A DNA stretch of 64,000 bases. Source: Arctopsyche grandis. Taxonomy: Eukaryota > Arthropoda > Insecta > Trichoptera > Hydropsychidae. Each line of letters begins with the position of its first letter. The stretch's first letter is position 1. Positions 11,044-21,078 of this stretch are shown one piece after another. The DNA lies in assembly GCF_051622035.1 (NCBI RefSeq), contig NC_135357.1:20078256-20142255 (forward strand), in the 5' to 3' direction. The notes beneath the pieces are model-generated. The model did no database searches and was not told the DNA's origin. It saw only the letters and a program-made list of their open reading frames with translations. The position numbers and the translations under genes are program-made.

Positions 11044-11240
11044 CTGGTCACACCCGAAAATTAGTCACGAAAAAACTGGTCACACCCAAAAATTCGACCA
11101 ATTTTTAATTAAAATTAAAAATTGGTCTAATTTTTAGGTGTGACCAGTTTTTTCGTGACTAATTTTTGGGTGTGACCAGTTTTAGTGTGACGGGTGATCA
11201 CGTGTGACTGGTTCACATATGACTAGTAGTCCGTTTACCA
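11041..11240. mobile_element. Foldback element built from iterated CTGGTCAC motifs
   Basis: ACTGGTCACACCC, TTAGTCACGAAAAAACTGGT and related blocks on the left are mirrored as reverse complements on the right, around an AT-rich centre (AATTTTTAATTAAAATTAAA region at 11100-11125). The tail GTGTGACGGGTGATCACGTG extends past the right arm. The block 11060-11240 reappears inverted at 52880-53035. It interrupts the RTE fragment. Confidence 0.7.
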
Positions 11241-13560
11241 TTAAAAATATATCCCCGGAATTATTTTTCCAGAGCCCAGGATTCCTCTCCACTACTCTGG
11301 GTAGGCTGTATGTTATAAATATACATACTTCAATGGTAAACATTTGTTCTCTGAAATGCATAGCACAACACATACTATGTATGTATGTATGCATCGATAA
11401 TACGTACGAGGTTGAACTTTCACCACAAGAATGTAATCATCTCTTGTTGGCAGTGAATGTGGCCCACGCCGAACATTGACGAACAATTATCATATCAGTA
11501 CCAGTCTGCATATGCCAGAAAAATTTTCTTTTTCTTATTAAAAATATGAAAAAATATATGCAAACTGACTTATATTGTCTTGTAACGTTAATTTCAAATA
11601 TTTATTCCTTTCGTCTTTCATATTTTAAAATATATCAAAACAACACTAGTTGTTTTTATGTGTGACTTACAAAATTATAAATATTTTAAATTTTCCGAAA
11701 AGAATTAGATGATTAATTGTAGTAATTGCACGTATTGAGAAGTAGACATACAATTAAATACTGAATAGAGTGTGAAAAGCTCCGTCTACTTGTTGGCTCT
11801 CATCAATTATGCATCACAAAAAGGTTGAAAATCTCTCTCATCGTCTAGAGCTGAATAATAGTTTCGTACTAGCAATTGTCATTTTTATTTTAATCAATTA
11901 AAAATATATAATAAGTATCACAAATCTTGGAACTGTTATAAAAATCAATATACATACATACATATGTACCTTTGGATTTTCCGTCCTTTAAGTGTTATGG
12001 TTAACCACACATTGCCTTTAAAATTGATTATTATCAATTTATTTGAATAAGTTAGATATTCTAAAATTAATCAGAAAAAGTGGTACACTTCATAATGATA
12101 ATACAATTTATTCCATATAATAAGACTGAGTTCTGTAAAAATATAAATATTCTCACCAATGACAATTTAATATGAAACAAATAAATATCGCATAGATTTC
12201 AATTGATTGCAAGTAAACACCACAGCCAGACCACAAATATGTTAATTATTCAATTTTGCAAGAAAGCTGCTACCATCCTGAAAATAACCTCTTTATACAA
12301 GTGCTATCTACAAAATATATCATTCTTTTTTAAAAGCTATGTATTGATTCAACTACAAAATATCTGCTAAGCTCAGTATCCCTTCAATAGTCCGAAGAAA
12401 TTGTATTGAGTCCACATCCTCAGTAGATTTAATTTTATAACACGCTAGTTCGAAAAAGATTGCCATTCTTCTTATAGAGATACTTTTTTCAACAGCTTTT
12501 GTTTAGGCATCTCATTTTGTGGGTCATTGGCAAGGACGCAGGTGTGCAAATAAATTATGGAAACAACATCGTACTTTCTCCACAGTTGTATCCTGGGTGC
12601 GTGTGTAATCAGGAAACAGTATATTTAACCTGATTCTTAGTTTCCTTCGAGCATATTAATACAATCGAACAGTACCAGTGTTTTTGAGATTATATTAAAC
12701 GTTTCTGATCATAATACAGATTTTAAATTGTCAATTTACGAAAAACTGAGTTCGAATTTTCGCATGATCACAAAACTTCATCTATTGTTATTACGTATGT
12801 ACATACATAGATATAGTAAAAATATTGTGTAGATTTGTTTGGATGAAGATTTGTTTGTCAAATTCTAATCCAATATAACGTTTGTAACAAAATGAAGCAA
12901 GTTAGGTATGACAGGTTGGCTTTCTACATACAAAGAACAAACCTCGTGACATTGGAGCGTTGAACACGAGAGATGGCCATTGCTCCAAAAATCTGAACCA
13001 GGCATTTTAAAAAGTGACCGAAACGAGATTTGAACCAAACCGCCCCCGGCTCACCAGCAAGGCCGCAAAACTACATCATCCAACTTTCTCCCAATCATGT
13101 ATTGAGGTCTGTGTTGATCAAAAATAATATCGGCTTCCTAGAGCCGTCCCATATATAACTACAAATACTTACATTTATATGTACGTGTGTGTGTAATGAG
13201 ATCAACGCAATTCGCAAATGCAAAATAGACGTCTTTTACGCATATCGATGAAAGTAAACCGTTGTCATAAACTTATTATAATGCAAAAACTTTTTGTTTG
13301 AAAGTGCGATAAAATTAACAGTATACAGAAAATTTTTATTGATATTTTTAACGAATAGCCCAATAATTCATTAAATATTATAAATGCCATTTTTTGCATT
13401 GCATTGCAAGTTTCTTTTACTATAATAACTTAAAAGCTCAATATTCTTAAAACTTTTCAGCTAAATATCTTGTCCTATCTGAAAATAAATATTTGTGTTA
13501 GATACATACGTACATATATGTACATATGTACATATGTATATCAGTTACTTTGATTATTTA
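11241..13560. other. AT-rich intergenic DNA, no gene seen
   Basis: No frame resembles a known protein. A repeat end similar to the 19975-20060 and 39240-39345 copies lies at about 12720-12830. TACATA microsatellites occur around 11950 and 13505-13545. Confidence 0.5.
12720..12830 (+). repeat. Dispersed repeat end, truncated copy
   Basis: GAGTTCGAATTTTCGCATGA followed by CACAAAACTTCATCTATTGT and a TACGTA...ACATAGATA...GTAAAAAT tail is shared with copies at 19975-20065, 39255-39345 and 57828-57895. This copy has lost the upstream part. Confidence 0.65.
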
Positions 13561-13564
13561 TTGA

Positions 13565-14030
13565 GAATTGATTTATTTATTTATTTATTTAATAGTTTTG
13601 GACCATTGTGGCATTACAGGAAGAACCTAATGCGCCACAATGGCCTACATTTGAAAAAGATATAAAAACATGATATAAAAACAAGTAAACTGTAAATAAA
13701 GCAAAAAAGCAAAAGCAGAAAACATGGTAAAATAAAATAATAATAAAAAAAAGTAACAAAAGGAAAATAATACATCATTCAGAGAGGAAAAAAAATAACA
13801 AAAGTGTAAAAATTAAAAATAAAATCCACAAATCCCATTCTTTGTTTACACTGAACAAAATTAAAATAGTATATAAAAATGTACAAAGGAGAAAGAAAAA
13901 GTAAAATAAAATAAAACAAAATATGAATAAAAAATAAAATCACAGCGAGGCCCAAATGGAAGAGAGTAAATTTAAATTATTCAATTCTATTTTTTATGCA
14001 ATTTATAATTTTAAATAAATAAATAACCAT
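13565..14030 (-). mobile_element. LINE 3' end with terminal hairpin (minus strand)
   Basis: On the minus strand an A/T-rich stretch leads to a hairpin, CATTGTGGCGCATTAGG then CCTGTAATGCCACAATGG (13598-13645), followed by AAATAAATAAATAAAT at 13570-13588. This resembles the 3' UTR and tail of the Jockey/CR1-type copy at 2411-3473, but is a different family by sequence. No reliable ORF remains. Confidence 0.55.
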
Positions 14031-14598
14031 AAAAAACCGAACGAAAAAGAAAGCACCTATAATGGCAAATTTAACGACACACGTGTTGCGAATAAGTTCT
14101 TGTTTTACTTTCATCGGCAGGTTGCAGTTTTTATTTTATTTTTTGCTTCAAGAAATAATACCTTCACGGAACTTGGTGTATCAATTCGGGGAACTTCTCG
14201 AGCACCTTTCACTTTTAACTACTCTGCTGACCCCTTAATAAAAATGATGCTGTTCGGACATAAAAATGAAAGCTCAATCGTGAGTAAAACGACACTCCTT
14301 CTTTCCGACGGAACATTCAAAATGTACAATAACGTGAAACAACGCCACCACACATACAACATATTTATTTATGTATGTATGTATTTAAGTACATATTCGA
14401 TTCTGTAGAAAAGGCTCCAAAGCGTTGAGCGAGTGCACAAGTGCATATGCTTCAAAAGACGTATGTAAGCGCCAGAGGCCGTGAACTTGTAATGCACCAC
14501 ACAGGTGCGAACTAGATGCTAGATGCACGTTTTGCGTGTGATTTTAAAGAAAAAAATTGAAAATATAAAATTCGCGTAAAAACTTCTTTTATATTATA

Positions 14599-15230
14599 CT
14601 AGTGGTTTTTTTACCCGGCTTCTCTCGTTATTTGTAATATAAACCGCTTAAGCTTACTAGTACATAAACATTCATTTGTTTTTTTATTAAATTTATTTGA
14701 ATCACAAAAAAAAAATATATATATATATATTTAACGACAGCCAATAAATAAGAAATTAATCACTCACAACCGGAACTGAAAAAATAATCCTGACCTGGAA
14801 CTGAAAAATGAATCCGGGTCCGCAACTGAAGCAGAAATCCGAATCCGGAACTGAAAAATGTACCGTATCTGGAACTGAAACAGAAATCTGGATCCGGAAC
14901 TGAAAAAGGAATCCGGAACAGGAAATGAAAAAGAAATCCGGATCTGGAACTGAAACAGAATTTCACTGAACTGAAAAAGAAATCGAGATCCGAAACTGAA
15001 AGGAATCCGGAACTGAAAAATAAATCAGGATCCTAAACTGAAAGGAATCCGGATCCAGAACTGAAACATGAATCGGAATCGAAATCTGAACAGAAAAAGG
15101 AATCGATGTCGGCGGCATAGAAAATTATATTTTTTCGATAACGTCACAGATTCTACCACCCAAACCTTACATAGTTACATTAAACCTTACAAAGTCTTTT
15201 TGAAATTATATATTAGATGATTTTAAACGT
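14599..15230 (-). repeat. Dispersed repeat copy A, expanded by an internal tandem array
   Basis: The left end, ACTAGTGGTTT..ACCCGGCTTC, then AATATAAACCGCTTAA and CATTCATTTG, is shared with 28746-28985. The right part, (C/T)ACCACCCAAA..CTTACAT and AAAGTCT(T/C)TTT(T/C)GAAATTATAT, is also shared. The 14760-15105 tandem array sits between the shared parts and is absent in copy B. Read on the minus strand the unit ends CACTAG before T, compatible with a Helitron-type terminus, but no convincing hairpin precedes it. Confidence 0.65.
14760..15105. repeat. Degenerate tandem array, CCGGAACTGAAA-based units
   Basis: Units of roughly 22-35 bases of the form AATCCGGATCCGGAACTGAA repeat more than ten times with substitutions and length changes. 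The minus-strand frame 14760-14966 across it encodes only a Phe/Ser/Pro-rich artefact. It probably expanded by replication slippage inside the surrounding dispersed repeat. Confidence 0.8.
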
Positions 15231-15883
15231 TTCTGTTTTCACCTGTCGTCTAGTGAAAAGCACGACATACTCACACACTATAAAGTAAGTATTGAATGTT
15301 GATCAATTGATATGGCTACAAAGTTAACAGATATAGTTTTTGATTCCAAATTGACCATTATTCATTTAAAATTGACCCTTTTTCATTTCAAATTGACCCT
15401 TTTCATTTTAAAAGGAGTCATTTTTTTAGGGCGGGATTCAACTCAAATTTTGATAAAAAATATTGTTAAGTCATTGGAAATATTCATGTTTGCAAAATTA
15501 AAAAAAAAATTGGCGTGGTGGAAATGCACTTTATTTTGTCAATCTTTTAGTTATACACATTTTTATAATATTTTTCAAAACTCGTTAAATAGTACAATGT
15601 TGTACCATTTTTAAATTATTACCTGTACGGAAGAATCTAGACTTCCTATAAATTTCCTTATCTGATAAACAAGTAGCGATATAAATAAAATAATCCACAT
15701 TTACATACATATATATATAAATACAGGAAATTGTTGAAGATGTTTAATGTTCCACTATAATGACTGAAAGCAATGTTCGAACAAATAAAAAACAAAAACA
15801 TTTTAAATAAAAAATATTTATAGAATTTTATGTGATTGAATTACAATTCTTGAAAATCACATTTCTTTCACACTTACATATTT
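15231..15883. other. AT-rich spacer
   Basis: A short direct repeat, AAATTGACC(A/C)TT, occurs three times at about 15348-15405. Otherwise nothing is recognised. Confidence 0.5.
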
Positions 15884-16348
15884 ATTTATTTTACATATAT
15901 ACCAGGAAGGCCTTACAGGTAAATCCCAATGCGCCTTCCTGGCCAATTACAAATTACAATTACAATTACAAATGCAGCATTTTTATTACAAGTCGTTGAA
16001 TTACGAGACACGTAATTCAACGACTCTATGAAAAACTCGCAAATCAACGAGGCATCTATGAATTGTACATAAATTTTATTGTACATCAATCATACTTCAA
16101 ATAGTGGTGACATAGTAGGTAGGAAAGGATTTTTAGCCAATTTTTTTTCCGGGAACCGTTTCAACAATGAAATCAGAGAAAATTGGCAAACTCTGATAGG
16201 AAACGATCAACCTGGAGTCACAAATCCAGGTCTGACCAACAGCATACTCCGAAAAATTTATTTTCATTCGAGGCCCGGTCCCAGGAATCGAACCCGGCGC
16301 CTCTCGACGCTAAGCAGAGGCTTAACGACCGAGCTATGCTGCTGGCTA
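15884..16348 (-). mobile_element. tRNA-derived SINE, copy 2, near full length (minus strand)
   Basis: On the minus strand from about 16346 the sequence is tRNA-like: an A box TAGCTCGGTCG, then TTAAGCCTCTGCTTAGCGTC, then a perfect B box GGTTCGATTCC (about 16286-16296). A tRNA-unrelated body follows, and at the 3' end an AATTACAATTACAATT run, a hairpin with arms CCAGGAAGGC / GCCTTCCTGG, and a TAAATAAATA-type tail. Internal A and B boxes drive RNA polymerase III. The terminal hairpin and tail resemble LINE 3' ends, which suggests which partner mobilises it. Confidence 0.88.
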
Positions 16349-18651
16349 TATGTATATTCAATCGAGTAGATTACTCAAAAGGAAGATCTTCATCACTTCT
16401 TCACATTTCTGGTTACTTACATTTTCAGGCTACTATCTTCTGTACATTGAAAGACATTGGAAGTCTGTCCTACAAAATTATAATTTATATTATTTATGTG
16501 ACTAATGATTTTTATGGTTTTAAAATAATTCCCTAATCGTAAGTTCATGCCTGTATGGTGCAATGGGCACATGCGGCTATGGGAGAAAGTTGTTGTCAGG
16601 GTCGAGTCAGCAAGTTGTCATGCAGGGCAGCCTCAGGTTATTGCTACCTTGCCGTCGATGACGATGCTGCTGCACTTCCAAAGCTGCATTCCCTTCCTCG
16701 ATAGAACCACAAACTCTTATTTCCGGCCCACCGAAATTCCATCGCAGCGACTAAGTAGATTCCACATTTTCGAAACGATCAACAGATTCGCTTTGAATAA
16801 TTTATGATTTTCCTTTAACATGTCACTTTCACGACATGGGAAATCTAGTTGAATAACATTCGGCGTTCTTTATCGCATCAAATTTACCATTCTGTCGTTG
16901 AACGAACTTTCCTAAAATTGGACGATTCAAATTCCTGACTCTTTTTTCTTGTTTTGCCTAAATTAAATTTCCAAAGCTGCTATGATCGCAATGATTTAAA
17001 TTTTTAGCAGAATATTTTCTTATTGTGTGCGATATTTGCTCAAAGTTAACGTTGGGTAGCCTCGTTATCGAACCCGTGACACGGATTCTGACGATCGTTG
17101 AAATCGTCTCTTACAGCCGCTCGTCGCAACAATGGATTATGCAAAATCGCGTAAAATCTTGAATATCTGAATGGGAGGAGCACACCATCCTATACATACA
17201 CCTTAGGAACAATGGGGGTTATGGGAACGAGAAGCATTCGGCGCGGATTTTAGGTGCGCAACAAAAGCATTGTCTTTGGTGCGAGAACGCCACAAAATAG
17301 AACTTGCATATATCTTTCAACCAGTTTTCCTCTTTGGCAAGCACGGTGAAATTGGCAAATTTCTTTAAATCCGTAAATTATCTAACGCAATATGTCGGAA
17401 CATTTAATGTAAACGTTTATTTCATTTTGCAATGGCGTGAGAAAACATTGTAGACTTCACGCATTAAGATTGAATGTACGTAGATTATTTTATATTTTGA
17501 AATAAAATGCATTTAGACTGGTTATATATTATTACTAACGACTGTTAGACGTACATATATCTTTTAAATATTACAACATACAAGAAAATATCACCAAAAA
17601 CTTAAATTTTAATACAACTATCTACAAACATATACATATGTACGAGTTACGAGAAATTATGATGAATGATTTTCTTCATTGAACCTTTTTATTCTACTGA
17701 CAAACACTTTCAATTCAATTCCTATAAACATTTGTAGCCTTTTCGTTAGATGAATATTTTTCTAATAAATAATTTTCACTAAATTTATAATAATTCTACG
17801 ACAAAATACGCCCATATGTGAGTGAATTAACTTATGAAACGGTCGAGTGAAATCGCCCATATGCTGTAAAATGGAAATGCAATGAATGACATAGTATAGC
17901 GTAAATGTATTTATACATTGTACCTATGCAAAAGCATACAACAACTGCTATTTACAGTACATTGCACAAATACGTCGCATTTCTAAATATTTAGCAATTG
18001 CTTTTAAAATCGAAAGTTTCCCGTAGATTTCCCTGGCTCGCGTTAGAAAGGGATGACTTTGTCATACGCGGATGCGTTAGTATTGACCATGGTTTGACGT
18101 AATTTTAAAAGAATTTCAATAAGACGTGAGTTTGTTTTCTCGTGGTTTAGTCAGAGAAAGGTAACGACTGTTTACCAAGTATCGTAAATATGCCTCTCTA
18201 TTTTTACAACATACTATTTTAATCACCATTCATATGTATATGCAATTTGTATTTTCTAATATTGTGTCTAACGAAACAGAAACAAACTCAAAATGTCAAA
18301 ATGTTGTATCAAAGTATAATAAATAAAACTTTTTGAATAAAAAAAAATCGCAAACAAAAATTGTAAGTATAAGTAAACTCTCAAATCAACTGCATATAGA
18401 CAATTTTATACCATAAGCAAAAACTTTACCAAAGTTCAAAAGTTTTGGCGAAAGCTTCAATTGACAATTTTCTAGCAGATAACTGTTGTCATCTTTAGTC
18501 TGCTTTCATTCATTAAGTCTGCTTCTTTTTTTATAATTTTCATTTAAATATTATTTTAAACGACAGTGTATTTACATACCTACGTAAAAGTAATTAATTA
18601 ATGTATAATAACACTTATAATAAATGAAAAAAAATTGTATTATGTGTATAA
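16349..18651. other. Intergenic DNA, no gene recognised
   Basis: A frame at 16547-16807 (86 codons) lies in somewhat GC-richer sequence continuing to about 17330, but it matches no family I know and has no flanking splice evidence. It may be part of a non-coding exon or promoter. Confidence 0.4.
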
Positions 18652-19037
18652 GTTACAGTCCAGGTGTTCACTCCGGTTCGTTCATAAACATACTAGTCTG
18701 TTCATACACGAACTATTGGTTTGATTTAAGTACTAACAGTCAAAAGCTATATTCAAATAGACTCACCAGGTGTAGCATGGAACTTTTACCTGTCAAAACC
18801 TTTGCGATGTTGTTTAAAGGGGAAATCCTATGGAAACTATATTTCAACGTTGATATAATTCCCGTTTCCGCTAATTATTAAAATATTTCAACTCGGGGTA
18901 AGCACGCATATGTATTTACATAGAGGATATGACAAACGATTGAGAATACCAAAACTCATGCATAATATATCAGTTTGTGCATGAACAAACTAGTTAATTT
19001 GTTAATTTATTATTTTATGCACGTTATGAATGGTTAT

Positions 19038-19445
19038 CAGGGGCTTCATTTCAGCGTTTCCCATGGGGGACAAGATTTTTGACAAATAAGGAATGACTTA
19101 CTTAGGGGGGGGGGTGTATTATATTAAAAAATGAGTGTATATGAATTTTAACTATTTAATTTAATAATTTTTACATTTATATATTTTTATCAATATAATT
19201 AATAGTAAAATAATTTTAAAGGATAAACGAGATTTACAAATATCTTTCAAAGCAAGGCAAACAACAAAACGAAATATATTTGGGAGTTAACATTTTTTTC
19301 CTGGGGAAAAATCGACCATTTAATTTTCTATTTTTATTGGTTTAGTATTTTAATTCAAATTCATAATAATACATTATTAACGTGGATAATTCCGTTCAGG
19401 GGGGGAGGGGGCTGCCCACCTCAGCCCCCCCAAATGACGCCCCTG
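19038..19445. mobile_element. hAT-type MITE with G-rich ends
   Basis: The left end is CAGGGGCTTCATTT and the right end, inverted, is CAGGGGCGTCATTTGGGGG. Flanking octamers ATGGTTAT and CTGGTTAG match at six of eight positions. G-rich runs lie near both ends and the middle is AT-rich. There is no coding capacity. Confidence 0.7.
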
Positions 19446-19485
19446 CTGGTTAGATTTTTTTTCATATATGAACAAACTACTATGT

Positions 19486-19651
19486 ACATATAACGGGCTA
19501 AAAACCAGACTGGTACAAGTGACATTTTTAAAAAAATCTGGTTTAAGTTCTAAAATAATAGCATATATGAAATGATATTATTTTAGCACTTTAAACCAGC
19601 TTTTTTTAAAAATTTCCCATGTACCAGTCTGGTTTTCAGCCCGTTATATGT
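19486..19651. mobile_element. Hairpin MITE of about 166 bp
   Basis: Arms starting ACATATAACGGGCT and ending AGCCCGTTATATGT are inverted over about 75-80 bases each, including CCAGACTGGTAC and TCTGGTTTAAGT-type segments, with a few mismatches and a very short loop at about 19565. Confidence 0.8.
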
Positions 19652-19845
19652 TCATGAACAAACGAAATGTACACTTGGACTGCAACATACATATTCATAC
19701 CTATACATAAATCCTTTAACCAATCATCATCTACGGATTTCGAATCATTTTTAACATATGTACCTACATACAACATTTAATGAAGGTATAGCGTCAAAAT
19801 GTATATGACTAATATACAAAAATAAAAATTTGAAAAAAAAATACG

Positions 19846-20065
19846 TCGTGTCGAAACGAATTTCAGTAACCGATACTAAGTTTCAGTTTGATAGGACTAA
19901 CGGTGTTCAAAAAATCCCCAAAATACACACACACACACACATTTTTTTCTAGAACATGTAAACGTAATCAGTAATCGACTCTGAGTTCGAATCAGTCAAA
20001 ATCTCGAGTTCGAATTTTCGCATGATCACAAAACTTCATCTATTGTTACTACGTACATAGGTAAA
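19846..20065 (+). repeat. Dispersed repeat with AC microsatellite
   Basis: The order is CGAAACGAATTTCAGTAACC, AACTTAG-type TACTAAGTTTCAGTTTGATA, GGACTAACGGTGTTCAAAA, an AC run at 19925-19941, GAGTTCGAATCAGTCAAAAT, TTCGCATGATCACAAAACTT and an ACATAG...AAAGTAAAAAT end. It is shared with 39180-39345 (same strand) and inverted with 53060-53175. Confidence 0.75.
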
Positions 20066-20247
20066 GTAAAAATCGAATAAACTAATGATATTTACATATT
20101 AAAAAAATAATGAAATGTAATAATCTTTATAAAAAGAAAACTTTGTTATTTAAATTTCCGCAAAAAACCCTAAGCTATCCATTTCAACTGTTTTTTTGAA
20201 ATTTGTATTAATGATATAAAGCCTATGTACATTAACTTTATGTTTTT

Positions 20248-20447
20248 TTTGATTTTTAAATGCTTTTTATTATTACGAAATTATGTTCACAATACATCTT
20301 ATATCTATTTTAATAGCTACTGATCTACTGATCATTTTCTGTTTTACAGTTTTAATTTAATTTGTTTAGTAATCACAGTATTATATTATTCTAATGTTAC
20401 TCTAAAGCATAATAGGAAAAAGAGCTCAAAAACCTATTTACAATTTA
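20248..20447. repeat. Dispersed repeat, copy 1 of 2
   Basis: About 200 bases from GATTTTTAAATGCTTTTTAT to AAAAGAGCTCAAAAACCTAT are over 90 percent identical by eye to 55681-55876. It has no coding capacity. It may be the 3' end of an element whose body is missing in both places. Confidence 0.75.
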
Positions 20448-20519
20448 ACTTTATGTGACATGTTGTATTTCAGTACTTTAGCGAATTATCCAACGTTTCC
20501 AAAATAACTAATATAAGAA

Positions 20520-21078
20520 GACGGAAGTTTGTGGACACCGTGTCGGATAAGAAGAGGACGACACTCTTCGGATAAAACACATATGGCTGTGAAATTGTGG
20601 TTCATTCTTGGTTTGACAGTACGCGCGCGCGGAACGGTTACAAACAACCGCGACTTAACACTCGTGGGTCACACAACTCCAAATACACCAACTACAACAT
20701 TTACAGCAACAAATATTTTTTTTTCAGATACAATGCATGCTTAGCGTATTCATTCAAATTTTTTAAATTAGAATTTTAAGTTTTTCGGGTCGTGTATAGA
20801 GTTGTGTGACAGTTTTAATTAAGCACCGTGGCGTTTCCCACATTCAAATTATTTCAAGATTTTATTAAACCATACAATTCGTGTGTACAATTAATTTATT
20901 ACAAGTGACGTGTTGAGATTTCAGGTGCGACCGACTAAACAAGTGCTAGTTCTAAAACTGTGAAGTGCTGAATTTGTAGTACATACATACAAAGTGCTAA
21001 AAAAGAAAAACATCTCGTGTCTCTTTCAAAATAATACTACACTAATCGATTCATTTAATACTGTTCGAGTTTGTGCCG
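20520..21078 (+). promoter_or_regulatory. Candidate promoter and non-coding first exon
   Basis: The segment is GC-richer than its surroundings, including a GCGCGCGCGG stretch near 20625, and ends at a consensus donor GTGAGTGT at 21079. The next plus-strand acceptor tied to a coding exon is the TTTTCAG directly before the ATG at 32645, so this could be the 5' UTR exon of the YGPPK gene with an 11.5 kb intron. The link is inference only. Confidence 0.3.

Larger units (their letters stand above)
18652..19685. mobile_element. Inverted-repeat DNA element carrying two nested MITEs
   Basis: The left end GTTACAGTCCAGGTGTTCAC and the right end, reverse-complemented, GTTGCAGTCCAAGTGTACA share about 40 imperfect bases continuing into CG(G)TT(C/T)GTTCAT(A/G)AACATA. 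A hAT MITE (19038-19445) and a hairpin MITE (19486-19651) lie inside. The frame at 18624-18881 is in the left part and matches nothing. No clear target duplication was found. Confidence 0.6.

Noticed and set aside
14760-14966. 68-codon Phe/Ser-rich minus-strand ORF
   Set aside because: It is translation of a degenerate tandem DNA array.
16280-16348. A real tRNA gene
   Set aside because: A and B boxes are present, but no good acceptor and anticodon stems form and the unit continues into a repeated body with a second copy; it is a SINE head.
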